Shown: one piece after another, positions 1-8,153 of the stretch
Layout of the letters: every line of letters starts with the position of its first letter
Position numbering within the stretch: position 1 is the stretch's first letter
DNA from: Bacteroidota bacterium
GTDB lineage: Bacteria; Bacteroidota; Bacteroidia; JAADEI01
Assembly: GCA_026992635.1 (NCBI GenBank)
Contig: JALWYU010000083.1
Location: forward strand, 1 to 43,687
Direction: 5' to 3'
DNA length: 43,687 nt
The notes under the pieces: generated by a model
Told to the model about the DNA's origin: nothing
Databases searched by the model: none
The model's input: the letters and a program-made list of their open reading frames with translations, nothing else
Position numbers and translations under genes: made by a program

Positions 1-288
1 GCGAAGGCGTACGAACCGTGAAAGGGTATCGCCGGAAAGCTCCCGATAGGCTTCAAAGAGCTGTCCTGACCAGTAGGTGTTGGGTGTAGGAATGTAGAAG
101 TATCCCAGTGAGTCGGGTGAGCGCTCCGGATCCGCAAATCCCCGCATGATGGCGACCCACTGAACCGTGGACTGTGCAAGAATAACCGGACTAAGCCCCA
201 TTCCAGCCAGCAAGCACCATTTCAGCACGCTGGGAGTACCTCCTTCCTTCCTTCCTTCCTGCCTGCCTGCCTGCCTGCCTTCTTGCAT
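1..288 (-). CDS. Partial exported protein of unknown function, cut by the left window edge
   Basis: An open frame of 96 codons runs from ATG at 288 to base 1 without a stop, so only the N-terminus is visible. The first 16 residues come from tetranucleotide repeats and read as a Gly/Arg/Gln/Glu-rich stretch. They are followed by a hydrophobic segment starting VLKWCLLAGMG and ending VILAQS, which looks like a signal peptide with cleavage after ILA or LAQ. The mature part begins STVQWVAIMRGFADPERS. A GTG at the start of VLKW, behind an AGGAGG, is an alternative start that would bypass the repeat. The upstream DNA matches that of the lipoprotein gene at 626-1816, which hints at shared expression. 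No family was recognised. Confidence 0.6.
   Translation of the reverse strand, partial: MQEGRQAGRQEGRKEGGTPSVLKWCLLAGMGLSPVILAQSTVQWVAIMRGFADPERSPDSLGYFYIPTPNTYWSGQLFEAYRELSGDTLSRFVRLR
239..280 (-). repeat. Tetranucleotide microsatellite, (TTCC)4(TGCC)5 on the plus strand
   Basis: TTCC occurs four times at 244-259 and TGCC five times at 260-279. On the minus strand the tract lies just inside the coding start of the left-edge gene, between ATG (288) and its signal peptide. Because the unit is 4 nt, gain or loss of a unit would shift the frame, as in known contingency loci. In this copy the frame is open. Confidence 0.8.
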
Positions 289-328
289 GGCTGGGTGGAT
301 TTGCGTTCTTTCGCCTTCTGGAGTTTCC

Positions 329-375
329 ATTATACAAAGTAAAGCACTCCGGGGAAATAAACAAGCAAATTTTTT
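329..375 (-). promoter_or_regulatory. Upstream module shared with 1851-1898, copy 1
   Basis: About 47 bp that are nearly identical to 1851-1898. Both copies lie about 35-90 bp upstream of a minus-strand start, and both genes also share CAGCCATG at the start codon. On the minus strand the module contains TTTGCTT, then about 20 bp later TTTACTTTGTATAAT. This resembles a Bacteroidota promoter (TTG and TAnnTTTG) with one base fewer in the -7 box. Promoter function is inferred. Confidence 0.45.
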
Positions 376-625
376 CGGTTTTTTCGGGGGCGAAAAGGGC
401 AGGACACCATACCAGATGGCTTCAAAATAGCCAGGAGAAAAAAAGAGAGACTGCTTTGCTCCAGCAAAACCTGAGATTAAAACACTGCCCAGATCTTTCA
501 GTCGGAGCCAATCTCCACCCTCCCGAAAACTTTTGCTTTCGCCGGGATTAAAAACACTGACATTTGAGTACCTGAGTACTGCATTTGTACACATGCTGTT
601 ATGTCGCAGTTGCAACGCCCATTTC
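376..625. other. Intergenic stretch with no convincing gene
   Basis: This lies between the shared promoter-like module and the 3' end of the Cys-rich lipoprotein gene. It is AT-rich near 365-460. Short open frames overlap it, but none shows a credible start or composition. No RNA gene or clear terminator was seen. Confidence 0.4.
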
Positions 626-1816
626 TTACACACAGGGACTTTTGATTTCCACATCCAGAATACGCCTGTCCGTATCTTCATACCAGAACAGGAACCAGTC
701 GTTGTCGTTGTCATCGCACGCCATACCTTCGGGAAGTTGAAACCGAGCTGTAATCGTATCCGGCAGGATAACATTGTCATACCGTTTCAATTCTGCAAAG
801 CCTGGCTTCACACCCCACGCCTCCACAAAATACACCCGCAGCTTACCCTGAGTGGGCGTGTCCGTGTGTAGCTGGACTTCAAACATACCCGACTGCGCTG
901 TTAACTGCTGAAATCGGATTTCCATCCCGGGTTTCAGCATCTGATACGGCGGAACCACTATGGCGTTCGTCATCCGACATACCGTACATCCCGGCGGCGC
1001 GCAGTAACGAACACCTGTCCAGTGTCTCTTGCATGTGGTACATCCTGTCCCTTCACCAGCACAACTGCATACACATTCGCCTTTCCGGGGATTGAAAATG
1101 ATATAGGAATGCTTTGCGCCTAAAGGCTTTAAAACGGGAACGATCACCCACCGCCCCCATACATTGACCACAATGTGTTCTACGAGTTCGGGAGGCACCC
1201 ACTTCACAAAAAACTCCGGCAAAAACGCACTATCGGCAAACAGAGGACCATAAAACGTGTCCAGAAGAAACTGATACAATGCCTGGCGAAATGCCAGCGT
1301 ACTGGCAATAACCTCAGAGACCGGTAACACCGCCATTTCTTCCATGCTGGAAGGGATTGAGATACCATCCGACAGATCTACTAAGGAGATATCCTTAAGG
1401 CGAATCTGGTGTGTATCATTTGGCTGTCCAACTGCGATTTGTGCTGTCATCCGGCAGGCAGTACATGTGGTGGTTTGACAGCCGTAAATTGCTTTGTCCG
1501 GAACATAAAACGGTTCACAACTGCCTGTACCTTCGCAGGCACAGGTAATGGTTGTGGGTCCTTCCATAGGCAGGAGTCGTGCCTCACCAGTGCGGACATC
1601 CCAGCCGACAATCGCTAAGTGTGCCCCCTGTTCAGGCGTAAGTACACCCTGTTCTGTGACGGTTACCTGACGCAATACAGCCGGCGTGGCATCTATCCGG
1701 AAAATTTGGGGTTCTGGCTTTTGAAACAGTTTGCAGCCCTGCAGGATCAGCAAAAGCATACTTCCCAACAGAATTTCTGACTTTCTGCGTTCTATTTTCT
1801 TTCCCTCCTTGTTCAT
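626..1816 (-). CDS. Cysteine-rich lipoprotein with duplicated Cys modules, unknown function
   Basis: A 396-aa protein. The N-terminus is basic (MNKEGKKIERRK) and leads into a hydrophobic stretch ending LILQGC, a good lipobox, so outer-membrane or periplasmic anchoring is expected. The mature part holds two similar cysteine modules, near residues 90-120 and 245-285. Each has a CxC or CxCxC start, a GEGTGC- or EGTGSC-like core, and ends CTACRMT or CTVCRMT followed by a valine-rich strand. Eight or so Cys per module suggests disulphides or metal binding. No family was recognised. It is followed by about 340 bp before the left-edge gene and is preceded by the promoter-like module at 1851-1898. 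It may be a distant relative of the left-edge gene in regulation but not visibly in sequence. Confidence 0.75.
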   Translation of the reverse strand: MNKEGKKIERRKSEILLGSMLLLILQGCKLFQKPEPQIFRIDATPAVLRQVTVTEQGVLTPEQGAHLAIVGWDVRTGEARLLPMEGPTTITCACEGTGSCEPFYVPDKAIYGCQTTTCTACRMTAQIAVGQPNDTHQIRLKDISLVDLSDGISIPSSMEEMAVLPVSEVIASTLAFRQALYQFLLDTFYGPLFADSAFLPEFFVKWVPPELVEHIVVNVWGRWVIVPVLKPLGAKHSYIIFNPRKGECVCSCAGEGTGCTTCKRHWTGVRYCAPPGCTVCRMTNAIVVPPYQMLKPGMEIRFQQLTAQSGMFEVQLHTDTPTQGKLRVYFVEAWGVKPGFAELKRYDNVILPDTITARFQLPEGMACDDNDNDWFLFWYEDTDRRILDVEIKSPCV

Positions 1817-1850
1817 GGCTGGACAGAATTGCGGTCCCTCGCTTTCTTCT

Positions 1851-1898
1851 ATTATACAAAATAAAGCACTCCGGGGAAATAACTAAGCAAAAATTTTT
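1851..1898 (-). promoter_or_regulatory. Upstream module shared with 329-375, copy 2
   Basis: Differs from 329-375 at only a few positions over about 47 bp. It sits 35 bp upstream of the lipoprotein start at 1816. On the minus strand it carries TTTTTGCTTAG and, further on, TTTATTTTGTATAAT, which is promoter-like. The sequence flanking the block is not conserved until the shared CAGCCATG at the start codon. Confidence 0.45.
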
Positions 1899-1971
1899 GG
1901 GACGCAAAAAGTAGAAATAAGTAACACTGTTTGGCATCGGTAAGCTTGAGGGCAAACACTGGCTGGACCTT

Positions 1972-2475
1972 TCACCCGGAACCACCCCACCTCCTGAAAT
2001 ACTTTTGCTTTCGCCAGGACAAAAAGACTGACGTACATCTTAACCCACAGGAAGAGAAATTTCCCCAAATTGCGTCATTGCGTATGTGGAATATGTTGCT
2101 GTGTGTGAGGCATTGATGAAGCTCATCCTCCCCATGATTCCCTGGATTTATTTTATTCTTCTCTTCTCGGGAAGCAAGCAGTTCGTTTAGTCGGGCACGA
2201 ACGCTTCGTCGCTGGTAAGGCAGGTTCCACGGATTGAACAACATCACCTGTAAACCAGCAAAAGATTCAGAGGAATGCAGGATACCCGGTGCAATGGAAA
2301 TCCATCGGGAATCCTCGTCCAATTCAAATTTGTCTCCAAATAAGAAAAAGGGCAGCAGTTCAAAAGATGCTGATAAAAAGCTAGTTTCGGGGATAAGACG
2401 ATGCACCTTCTCCCTGATCCCGCTTTCCAGCACAGGCACCGCCCGAACATTTTCGGTCCTCCAGTGGTTTACGCG
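1972..2475 (-). pseudogene. Possible decayed coding remnant
   Basis: On the minus strand an open frame from about 2500 to 1972 reads like real protein in its first two thirds, for example REVERVNHWRTENVRAVP, FGDKFELDEDSRWISIAP and QVMLFNPWNLPYQRR. It has no ATG start: the frame opens after a TGA and offers only GTG codons. Its last 50 codons look like non-coding DNA. The rest of 1900-2659 holds nothing I can name. This could be a broken gene or chance, and no family was recognised. Confidence 0.25.
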
Positions 2476-2659
2476 CTCTACCTCCCTGTTTCTCTTTCAC
2501 TTTCATAATTGAGTGGGTTGAAAAGCTCGCAGTATCCGAGCAAATTGCATGTTGGGAACTTCTTGCAGTTCCCAGATGTTTTCATTCTTGCCCCCGAGAA
2601 AAAGTCCAAACAGGATGGCGGGATTCCTCAGGGCTCAAACTGAATGAAACAGAAAAGAA

Positions 2660-3394
2660 ATGCGTAGAACCATGGTTTACCAATCTGTAGAGCGCCTTCT
2701 CCGGCAGACACTGCTGATTGGAGCAACCGTGGGCATTCTGTGTACCATTACTTCACTTACTTACAGTCAGAGCGTGACGGAGGCGAGTCGGCGCCAGGCA
2801 GAAAAAGCCTGCCGATACAAATCTGCCAAGAAGCAGGCAAAGCAAATGCGCAAGCGAGGGTGGGAGCCCGTCCCAGGCTCCATGCCCTTAGCCGACCAGT
2901 TCTATGAGCGCTGCGTCAAATCCCGGATGGTGGACGAAAAAGGTATGAACCTGTTTATTTTTGCGACGGGCAATGCAGTGGCGGAACAGCAAGCAGTGGC
3001 GATGCGCCATGCCATTCACGTGGCAAAGGTGCAGCTGGCACAAACGATTCAGGGGCGAATCGTGGGCATCGTCAAAGATATGCAGGCGAATCAGCAACTG
3101 GATCAGAAAACAGCAGTTTCCATCAATGAAATGCTCAGTGCGACGCGGGATATACTGGTTCAGCGCCTGGGCTATGTAGAGCCGGTAGTTCAGATGATTC
3201 GCTATCTGCCGGGAGACCAGGTGGAGGTCCAGGTCATCCTGGCGTACAACGTACGCAATGCCTTTGCGGTTGCCCGCCAGATCATGCGTGAAGAGCTCCG
3301 GCAACGCCTCCAGAAAACCGAAGAGGAAGTAGACCGGCTCCTGGACCAGATCCTGGGCGAAGCCTCGGGGACAGGCGGAGGGTCCGCACAGTGA
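2660..3394 (+). CDS. Exported LPP20-like protein, unknown function
   Basis: A 244-aa protein. A signal peptide is visible: Arg-rich N-terminus, hydrophobic core LLIGATVGILCTITSLTYS, and probable cleavage at TYSQS. The central part (about 95-215) has the alternation typical of LPP20-type periplasmic or lipoprotein domains: helix AVAEQQAVAMRHAIHVAKVQ, then LAQTIQGRIVGIV, and a later strand pair QVEVQVILAYNV. The C-terminus is a charged helix ending in Gly/Ser residues. No lipobox Cys was seen. ATG at 2660 is used; a second ATG four codons later is possible. It is the first plus-strand gene here and is followed by 190 bp before the repeat-tract gene. The family assignment rests on pattern only. 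Confidence 0.65.
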   Translation: MRRTMVYQSVERLLRQTLLIGATVGILCTITSLTYSQSVTEASRRQAEKACRYKSAKKQAKQMRKRGWEPVPGSMPLADQFYERCVKSRMVDEKGMNLFIFATGNAVAEQQAVAMRHAIHVAKVQLAQTIQGRIVGIVKDMQANQQLDQKTAVSINEMLSATRDILVQRLGYVEPVVQMIRYLPGDQVEVQVILAYNVRNAFAVARQIMREELRQRLQKTEEEVDRLLDQILGEASGTGGGSAQ

Positions 3395-3581
3395 GGGAGA
3401 TTCAGGTCAAGAGACACTAAAAAAGTGTACGCAAAACAGGACAGGTGCGCAGGTGTCCGGGAGCGTGACCGGAGATTTGGGTGCCTAATTAGAATAACTT
3501 ACGCCAGCAACCGAAAAGTTTTTTTGGAAAAACCTTGTTACCTTATATAGGGAAAGAGCAAGAGCAAGAAATCCCTGAGCA
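3395..3581. other. Intergenic region with two small hairpins, likely promoter region for the next operon
   Basis: Just after the LPP20-like gene, ACACT and AGTGT flank a run of A (around 3413-3429). GGACA and TGTCC flank a 10-nt loop (around 3439-3458). Either may act as a weak terminator. An AT-rich segment with TTGTTACC and TATATAGG precedes the ATG at 3582 and could hold a promoter. Confidence 0.3.
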
Positions 3582-3689
3582 ATGTGTGCGGTTCAGGGAC
3601 GGTCTTTAAGCCGGAAGCTCTTCTCTTCTCTTCTCTTCTCTTCTCTTCTCTTCTCTTCTCTTCTCTGGATGCTCTACTGGTCGCCTTGA
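3582..3689 (+). other. ATG-led short frame encoding a signal-peptide-like leader, out of frame with the next gene
   Basis: ATG at 3582 opens a 35-codon frame: M-C-A-V then a basic region (SRKL) and FSSLL units encoded by the pentanucleotide tract, ending at TGA 3687. With the present nine units it does not join the long frame that follows. Ten units, or seven, would join them and give a leader ending LLFSGC, a lipobox-like end. Read together with the CDS entry at 3769-4821, this is the probable true 5' end of that gene in its OFF state. Confidence 0.65.
3618..3666 (+). repeat. Pentanucleotide microsatellite, (TTCTC)9
   Basis: Nine perfect TTCTC units occupy 3621-3665, with a partial unit on each side. 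In any frame the tract encodes Phe, Ser and Leu (repeating FSSLL over 15 nt), a hydrophobic signal-peptide core. A 5-nt unit changes reading frame with every unit gained or lost. Confidence 0.95.
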
Positions 3690-3768
3690 CCCTCAGCAGA
3701 CCTTACCATCTTCGTTAAGGTTTTCCCTTTTTGACGCGCGGGGTTTAGACCTTTCTGGCTACACGTCA

Positions 3769-4821
3769 TTGTTTACTGCTGGCGGTACAGGTGCAGTGCG
3801 CGATTGGGGTGGGCATCTTGGCTGGGGAGGGTTTGCCGGACTGAATTCCTCACCTTCTGGGAGTTCTGCTGCGCCTTCTGACTTCTGCCAGCATAGTTGC
3901 CCTGCAGGCACTTACGCTATTGGTCCATGGGGCTGCTACCGTATACGCAGGCTCTATGGCAATGGATACGAGGCAGTGTATGTGCAGAGGGAGCCGCATC
4001 TGGCAGGCATGTTTCAGGGGGCAATTGCCCCGTGCTATCCAGAAAGGAGTCTGGGAACGCAATATGTCATATGTGGGATTGGCAGAGAAGAAGAGTGCAG
4101 GAGACAGCTGGCAGAAATGTTTCTAAAAAACATTGAAACATATAGATTTTTGAGCGAAATGACAAATATTTTGATAGATAATGGGGAGAAAATCGTTAAA
4201 GTAGCCGAGGCAATTCACAAGGTGATTACTAACCCTGAAGTACTCCAGGAAGTGGCGATAAATCTTGCTGCCTATTTTATATCTGATGCGGTTAAGAATT
4301 ATTTACTTAGCCTTGTGATTGGAGAAGCGCCAGATGAAGCCAGAAGGAGATGGTACAGATGGCTCGTGTATGGATACTTACCAAGAATATACCATCCAAC
4401 AGATCCCACTCTAACGGTGATCATTAACACGACAGGTGCCCGTTGCGGACTTAATGATGTTCTGGGCGTTGACGGTTCCAGGATTCGGGTGATTGCCTAT
4501 GAGTCGTCAGTATTTGTGGGCGAATGCGTGTGGGCGAATATCCATCAGGCGTACCAGGGAATGGTGGATGCAGTGGCATATTATTTCCGCACTCACGCTG
4601 ACCGGGCAATCACCATCACTTCTGTTTGTGCTGTAGCGGGTGCCGTGGCAGCCTCAATAGTACCTGGTGCTGGCACCGCGGCAGGGGCGGTAGCGGGCGC
4701 CAAGATATGTGGCGGTATTGTGGTAGAAACCACACTGGTCAACTCGCTGAAGAGAGGTGTTAAGGACTTTGGCAAAGCCCTGGACATCGTACCTGCCCGA
4801 ATCGTCTTTGAAGTGTACTGA
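3769..4821 (+). CDS. Putative phase-variable lipoprotein with a C-terminal glycine-rich hydrophobic segment
   Basis: From TTG 3769 the frame encodes 350 aa, but it is open back to 3610 (stop TAA at 3607) and includes the TTCTC tract. The upstream translated part continues FSGCSTGRLDPQQT and looks coding, so TTG is probably not the native start. The native start is more likely ATG 3582, at present out of frame. The protein has a Gly/Ser-rich front, several Cys (DFCQHSCPAG, WGCY, YVICGIG), a helical middle, and near residues 283-320 a hydrophobic Gly/Ala-rich stretch (AGAVAASIVPGAGTAAGAVAG). That stretch is reminiscent of glycine-zipper or pore-forming segments. No family was recognised. The next gene starts 22 bp downstream, so this gene heads an operon. 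Confidence 0.6.
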   Translation: MFTAGGTGAVRDWGGHLGWGGFAGLNSSPSGSSAAPSDFCQHSCPAGTYAIGPWGCYRIRRLYGNGYEAVYVQREPHLAGMFQGAIAPCYPERSLGTQYVICGIGREEECRRQLAEMFLKNIETYRFLSEMTNILIDNGEKIVKVAEAIHKVITNPEVLQEVAINLAAYFISDAVKNYLLSLVIGEAPDEARRRWYRWLVYGYLPRIYHPTDPTLTVIINTTGARCGLNDVLGVDGSRIRVIAYESSVFVGECVWANIHQAYQGMVDAVAYYFRTHADRAITITSVCAVAGAVAASIVPGAGTAAGAVAGAKICGGIVVETTLVNSLKRGVKDFGKALDIVPARIVFEVY

Positions 4822-4843
4822 CCTGGAAAAAATCAGGTTTCAG

Positions 4844-7339
4844 ATGGGTGGGTCAAAAACAGACGCGTTGTTGTTTTCATGCTTGATCACGGTTGCCGCA
4901 TGCGTGAACGTCCTGCACACACAGTCACAGGATGCCTGGCGAGTAACGACGATTCAAATACCCGATTACTTTGGCCGCGAACACAAAGCGCAAATTTTCT
5001 ATCCTGCCGCCATTGAACCTAAACAGAAATTAGGAAGGGTGGAGGTTACCTACTCGTGGCTGAATTGGGATCAAACGGCAGAATATATGGCGGCGGAGGA
5101 AGCCGTCGTCATCAAAGAACAGATAAGCGACGTTCTTGCCGTAAAGAAGAAAAAGGTAAGAAAGGGTGTAGAGGCAGACAAATGGTTCATCTCTGTAGAA
5201 ATGCTTGGTACAGGTATGGGTACGCCCGGTGGCGGCGGCACCTTGCGTACTTCGGACTTACACAGTGGATTGTGGGTGGCAAGGATGTTAAAAGGGCGTT
5301 TTCATCAGTTTCTTAAAGAGGAAGGAAGGCGTGTGGTAATCACTACCCAGTGCAGAGAGGGTACAATAGAAGAAATTCTGGAGTGTCTGAGTACGCGATT
5401 GCCACCCGTCGGACATGTGATTCACATCACGATTGTGAGCGTAGAGTCTCAAAAGGTGCCGGTAACCATTGAGGAAGTGGTAGAAGTGGTGGATGCAAGA
5501 GCGAAAAGGCAGGACTGGGCACAATTCACGGAGTACTTCATGAAGGGGCTGGTCTCTGCTTATGAAGGAGATGTGGAGATGAGTGAAACCTTCTTTAGAG
5601 CCGCTCGTGATAAGTCTCTGGAAATCACAGCGAAGCAAGCGGCAGGCGCATACAGTACTCCCCAGACCGTTCAACGGCGATATATCCGTCTGACGGTCTC
5701 TATCGTGGCTTTCGTGGAATATTATAAAAAAGAGGATGGCGAATGGACAATGGAATACAGAAACGAAGTAGAAGGAAAAGTCAACTATTTTGGCACCGAA
5801 GAGGAGATTTCCGAAATCTCCTTGACGGATGCGACCAACGGCGCCATCAACAATTTATGGAAGCGCGTCGCCGCAGAATTCATCAATCCACTCAAATACA
5901 GAATGGAATCGGAAGGGGACTTCCCCGATTTCTTCGCAAATCGCATAAGCGAACAGCGGGTGAATGGCGATGAGTTTTTGAGGAATTTTTGTGCCGATAG
6001 CACATGCCCCATCTACATTCTGGAAGAGTATGACCCTGATCAACACAGGTATTTGATGGAATATTTGTGGTACAAAATGCTTGCCACTGCCCATTATACC
6101 GGTAGCCTGCATAAAGTAAGAGAAATGTTCAGGATAGCGGGCGTCAACCTGGTATCGTTTATGCCCAGGCATGTGTTGCAAAACGCAAGGGTGTACATTG
6201 TCCGGGGAGTTGTGAAAAAGGTCAGGATGTATGAAAGTCCAGATACACTGTTTCTTTATTTTTATCCAAGGAGAAAAGTTCTTCAGGGGAAAGCCCCTGA
6301 ACACTGCAGGGAAGTCGTCCACTATCTGAAAAAGCAGGGATTAGCCAGTGGAGGGGCATTCGCAAAGGGTTATGTAGAAGATTCTCTGGTGCAAAAAGGA
6401 AGGCGGAAAGAAGTGGGAATTTGTGCGTGGAGTAAAGAAGGGCAGCTGCAAACCATGATGATGGGCAGTGCTGATGTGCCAGGTTCTGTACCTCATATTA
6501 GTCATGGTATTGTGATAAGGGGTGAGGTGAGCAGTGTGTTCATAGGTCTGGATGGCAATGTGTCCTTAGTGCCCAGTTCCACATTTTTTGGCAGGGAGAA
6601 TTCGTGGACAGTAAAAAAGTCTGCCCGGATGAAGGGAAGCGATGCGGTTCAAAAGCCTGTTGTGAGGAGGTATTTTACTACTCTGGTGGATGCTGTGGGC
6701 AGGCAGTATTTCACCTATCCACGGGTTGGACTCCTTGTCACGCCGCTGGGTTCTGGACTGGCATGGCACTGGCGCCCAGGATGGAAAAAAGGCAAGAAAG
6801 CACGATATGCATTGCAGCATGAGGTTTCGTTTAGTATAATTGGTCCTAGTGTTGCTGTTGACATTCCAATTTACTATTATGAGGAAATTCGGACATTTCC
6901 CATTAGCAGTAGCACTTGGGAGAAAATCCGTATAACACAGGTCTGCTATTACCCCTATTTTTCAATTGGTCAGATCCATTCTTTTTCTTTTGACATGTCA
7001 AAATTGAATAAGTTAGGTATTCAGGTGGAAGCAGGGTTTGCATTACGTTTTGAAGTAACGGAATGCGATGGCGTCCACTATGTATACTATAATGGTAATT
7101 ACGATGAGAACGAATCATATTATTATGATTATTCTACGACATACTTAAACTTCGGGATGCGCATTGCGGTCCGAAGTAAATTTCTGGCTTTTCAAATGGA
7201 TCTTTTGCCCCTTACTACTTTACCGAGATATGACGAAAGGATTCCTTTTCCTCTGCGATTTTCTTTTTTTATTCCCATTGCCTGGTATCCTTACAATGCA
7301 CGCTATTACTGGAACTACTATCAGTCTGCAGGGTATTGA
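4844..7339 (+). CDS. Large exported protein, probable outer-membrane beta-rich C-terminus
   Basis: The frame is open from 4757, but I chose ATG 4844 (831 aa). It lies just after the preceding stop and begins a signal peptide (MGGSKTDALL, core FSCLITVAACV). Cleavage is either after HTQS or at the lipobox-like VAAC. Residues about 30-260 are mixed alpha/beta, with GTGMGTPGGGGT near 125. The middle is helical. The last 250 residues are rich in alternating aromatic strands (IPIYYYEEI, YYPYFSIG, VHYVYYNGNY) and end in YYWNYYQSAGY, like an outer-membrane barrel. No family was recognised. It is the second gene of the probable operon behind the repeat-tract gene, so an OFF switch there might have polar effects here. 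Confidence 0.7.
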   Translation: MGGSKTDALLFSCLITVAACVNVLHTQSQDAWRVTTIQIPDYFGREHKAQIFYPAAIEPKQKLGRVEVTYSWLNWDQTAEYMAAEEAVVIKEQISDVLAVKKKKVRKGVEADKWFISVEMLGTGMGTPGGGGTLRTSDLHSGLWVARMLKGRFHQFLKEEGRRVVITTQCREGTIEEILECLSTRLPPVGHVIHITIVSVESQKVPVTIEEVVEVVDARAKRQDWAQFTEYFMKGLVSAYEGDVEMSETFFRAARDKSLEITAKQAAGAYSTPQTVQRRYIRLTVSIVAFVEYYKKEDGEWTMEYRNEVEGKVNYFGTEEEISEISLTDATNGAINNLWKRVAAEFINPLKYRMESEGDFPDFFANRISEQRVNGDEFLRNFCADSTCPIYILEEYDPDQHRYLMEYLWYKMLATAHYTGSLHKVREMFRIAGVNLVSFMPRHVLQNARVYIVRGVVKKVRMYESPDTLFLYFYPRRKVLQGKAPEHCREVVHYLKKQGLASGGAFAKGYVEDSLVQKGRRKEVGICAWSKEGQLQTMMMGSADVPGSVPHISHGIVIRGEVSSVFIGLDGNVSLVPSSTFFGRENSWTVKKSARMKGSDAVQKPVVRRYFTTLVDAVGRQYFTYPRVGLLVTPLGSGLAWHWRPGWKKGKKARYALQHEVSFSIIGPSVAVDIPIYYYEEIRTFPISSSTWEKIRITQVCYYPYFSIGQIHSFSFDMSKLNKLGIQVEAGFALRFEVTECDGVHYVYYNGNYDENESYYYDYSTTYLNFGMRIAVRSKFLAFQMDLLPLTTLPRYDERIPFPLRFSFFIPIAWYPYNARYYWNYYQSAGY

Positions 7340-7361
7340 AGGGGGGAAAGGGTGAGCAATC

Positions 7362-8153
7362 ATGGAGGCATCCATTGGATACATAAGAACAAGAACAGTA
7401 ATTAACATATTTGCATGCATCTATACTGTTATTTTTCTTGTTGCCTGTGGTATGGCACATCGGTTCTCAAAAGGTTTATCCTGCCCTCAATTTCAAACAA
7501 AGCATCCCTTATCTGGTAGAAATTCAGAAAGAACAACCTTTCCAGCATATTCTTATCTGAGACAAAAACATGGAAAATCAATAAACAGAATAAAAACAAA
7601 TGACTTAAATTCAATACGTGCACATACCATGTCCACCAGCAAAAATTCCCTATCGCAAACCCCACTCCTTGCCTCGCAAAACAGAATCTTCCCCCTGCGG
7701 GTCCTTCTTGCTCGGGATACACCCCCTGGTCAGCGTAAGCCAGCTCCACCTGCTGACGTGCCAGAAATCATCTTCTTTGGCGAAGACATCAAAAGGGCAC
7801 CTCCTCCTCCTACCACTACCTCCAGAACAGAAAGAAAGCAGAGAAAAAAAGAAGCCAGGCGCACACAGGTCCGCCATCCTGCCCCCCAAACAGGAGGCAC
7901 TACATCTTCTGCAGGGCTTGACCCCAGCAGCGTCAACGCTGTTCAAAGCTGGCTTGCACTGGCAATGTCTTCTATGTTCATCCCCTTTCTTTTCCCGCTC
8001 ACCATCGTCTGCTGGATAGGCTATGTACGCGCTATGCGACAATTGTATGGAATGGAGCCCCCCGCCGGCGTACGCAATTATTACTGGACTATGTTTACCT
8101 TGTTGCTTCTGATGTATCTGTTATTACTGCTTGCGCTTCTTGGTGGTCTCTAA
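7362..8153 (+). CDS. Membrane protein of unknown function with proline-rich linker
   Basis: Frame of 263 aa starting 22 bp after the previous stop. The first 35 residues include a hydrophobic stretch (FACIYTVIFLVACG) that could be a transmembrane segment or a lipobox. Next come a low-complexity Pro/Lys/Arg-rich region (about 120-185, with APPPPTTT) and two strong C-terminal transmembrane helices, near 198-222 and 238-262. Residues 35-90 look less like real protein. A second ATG at 7629 would give a 175-aa protein keeping the Pro-rich region and both helices, and may be the true start. No family was recognised. It is the last gene of the 3582-8153 set. Confidence 0.5.
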   Translation: MEASIGYIRTRTVINIFACIYTVIFLVACGMAHRFSKGLSCPQFQTKHPLSGRNSERTTFPAYSYLRQKHGKSINRIKTNDLNSIRAHTMSTSKNSLSQTPLLASQNRIFPLRVLLARDTPPGQRKPAPPADVPEIIFFGEDIKRAPPPPTTTSRTERKQRKKEARRTQVRHPAPQTGGTTSSAGLDPSSVNAVQSWLALAMSSMFIPFLFPLTIVCWIGYVRAMRQLYGMEPPAGVRNYYWTMFTLLLLMYLLLLLALLGGL

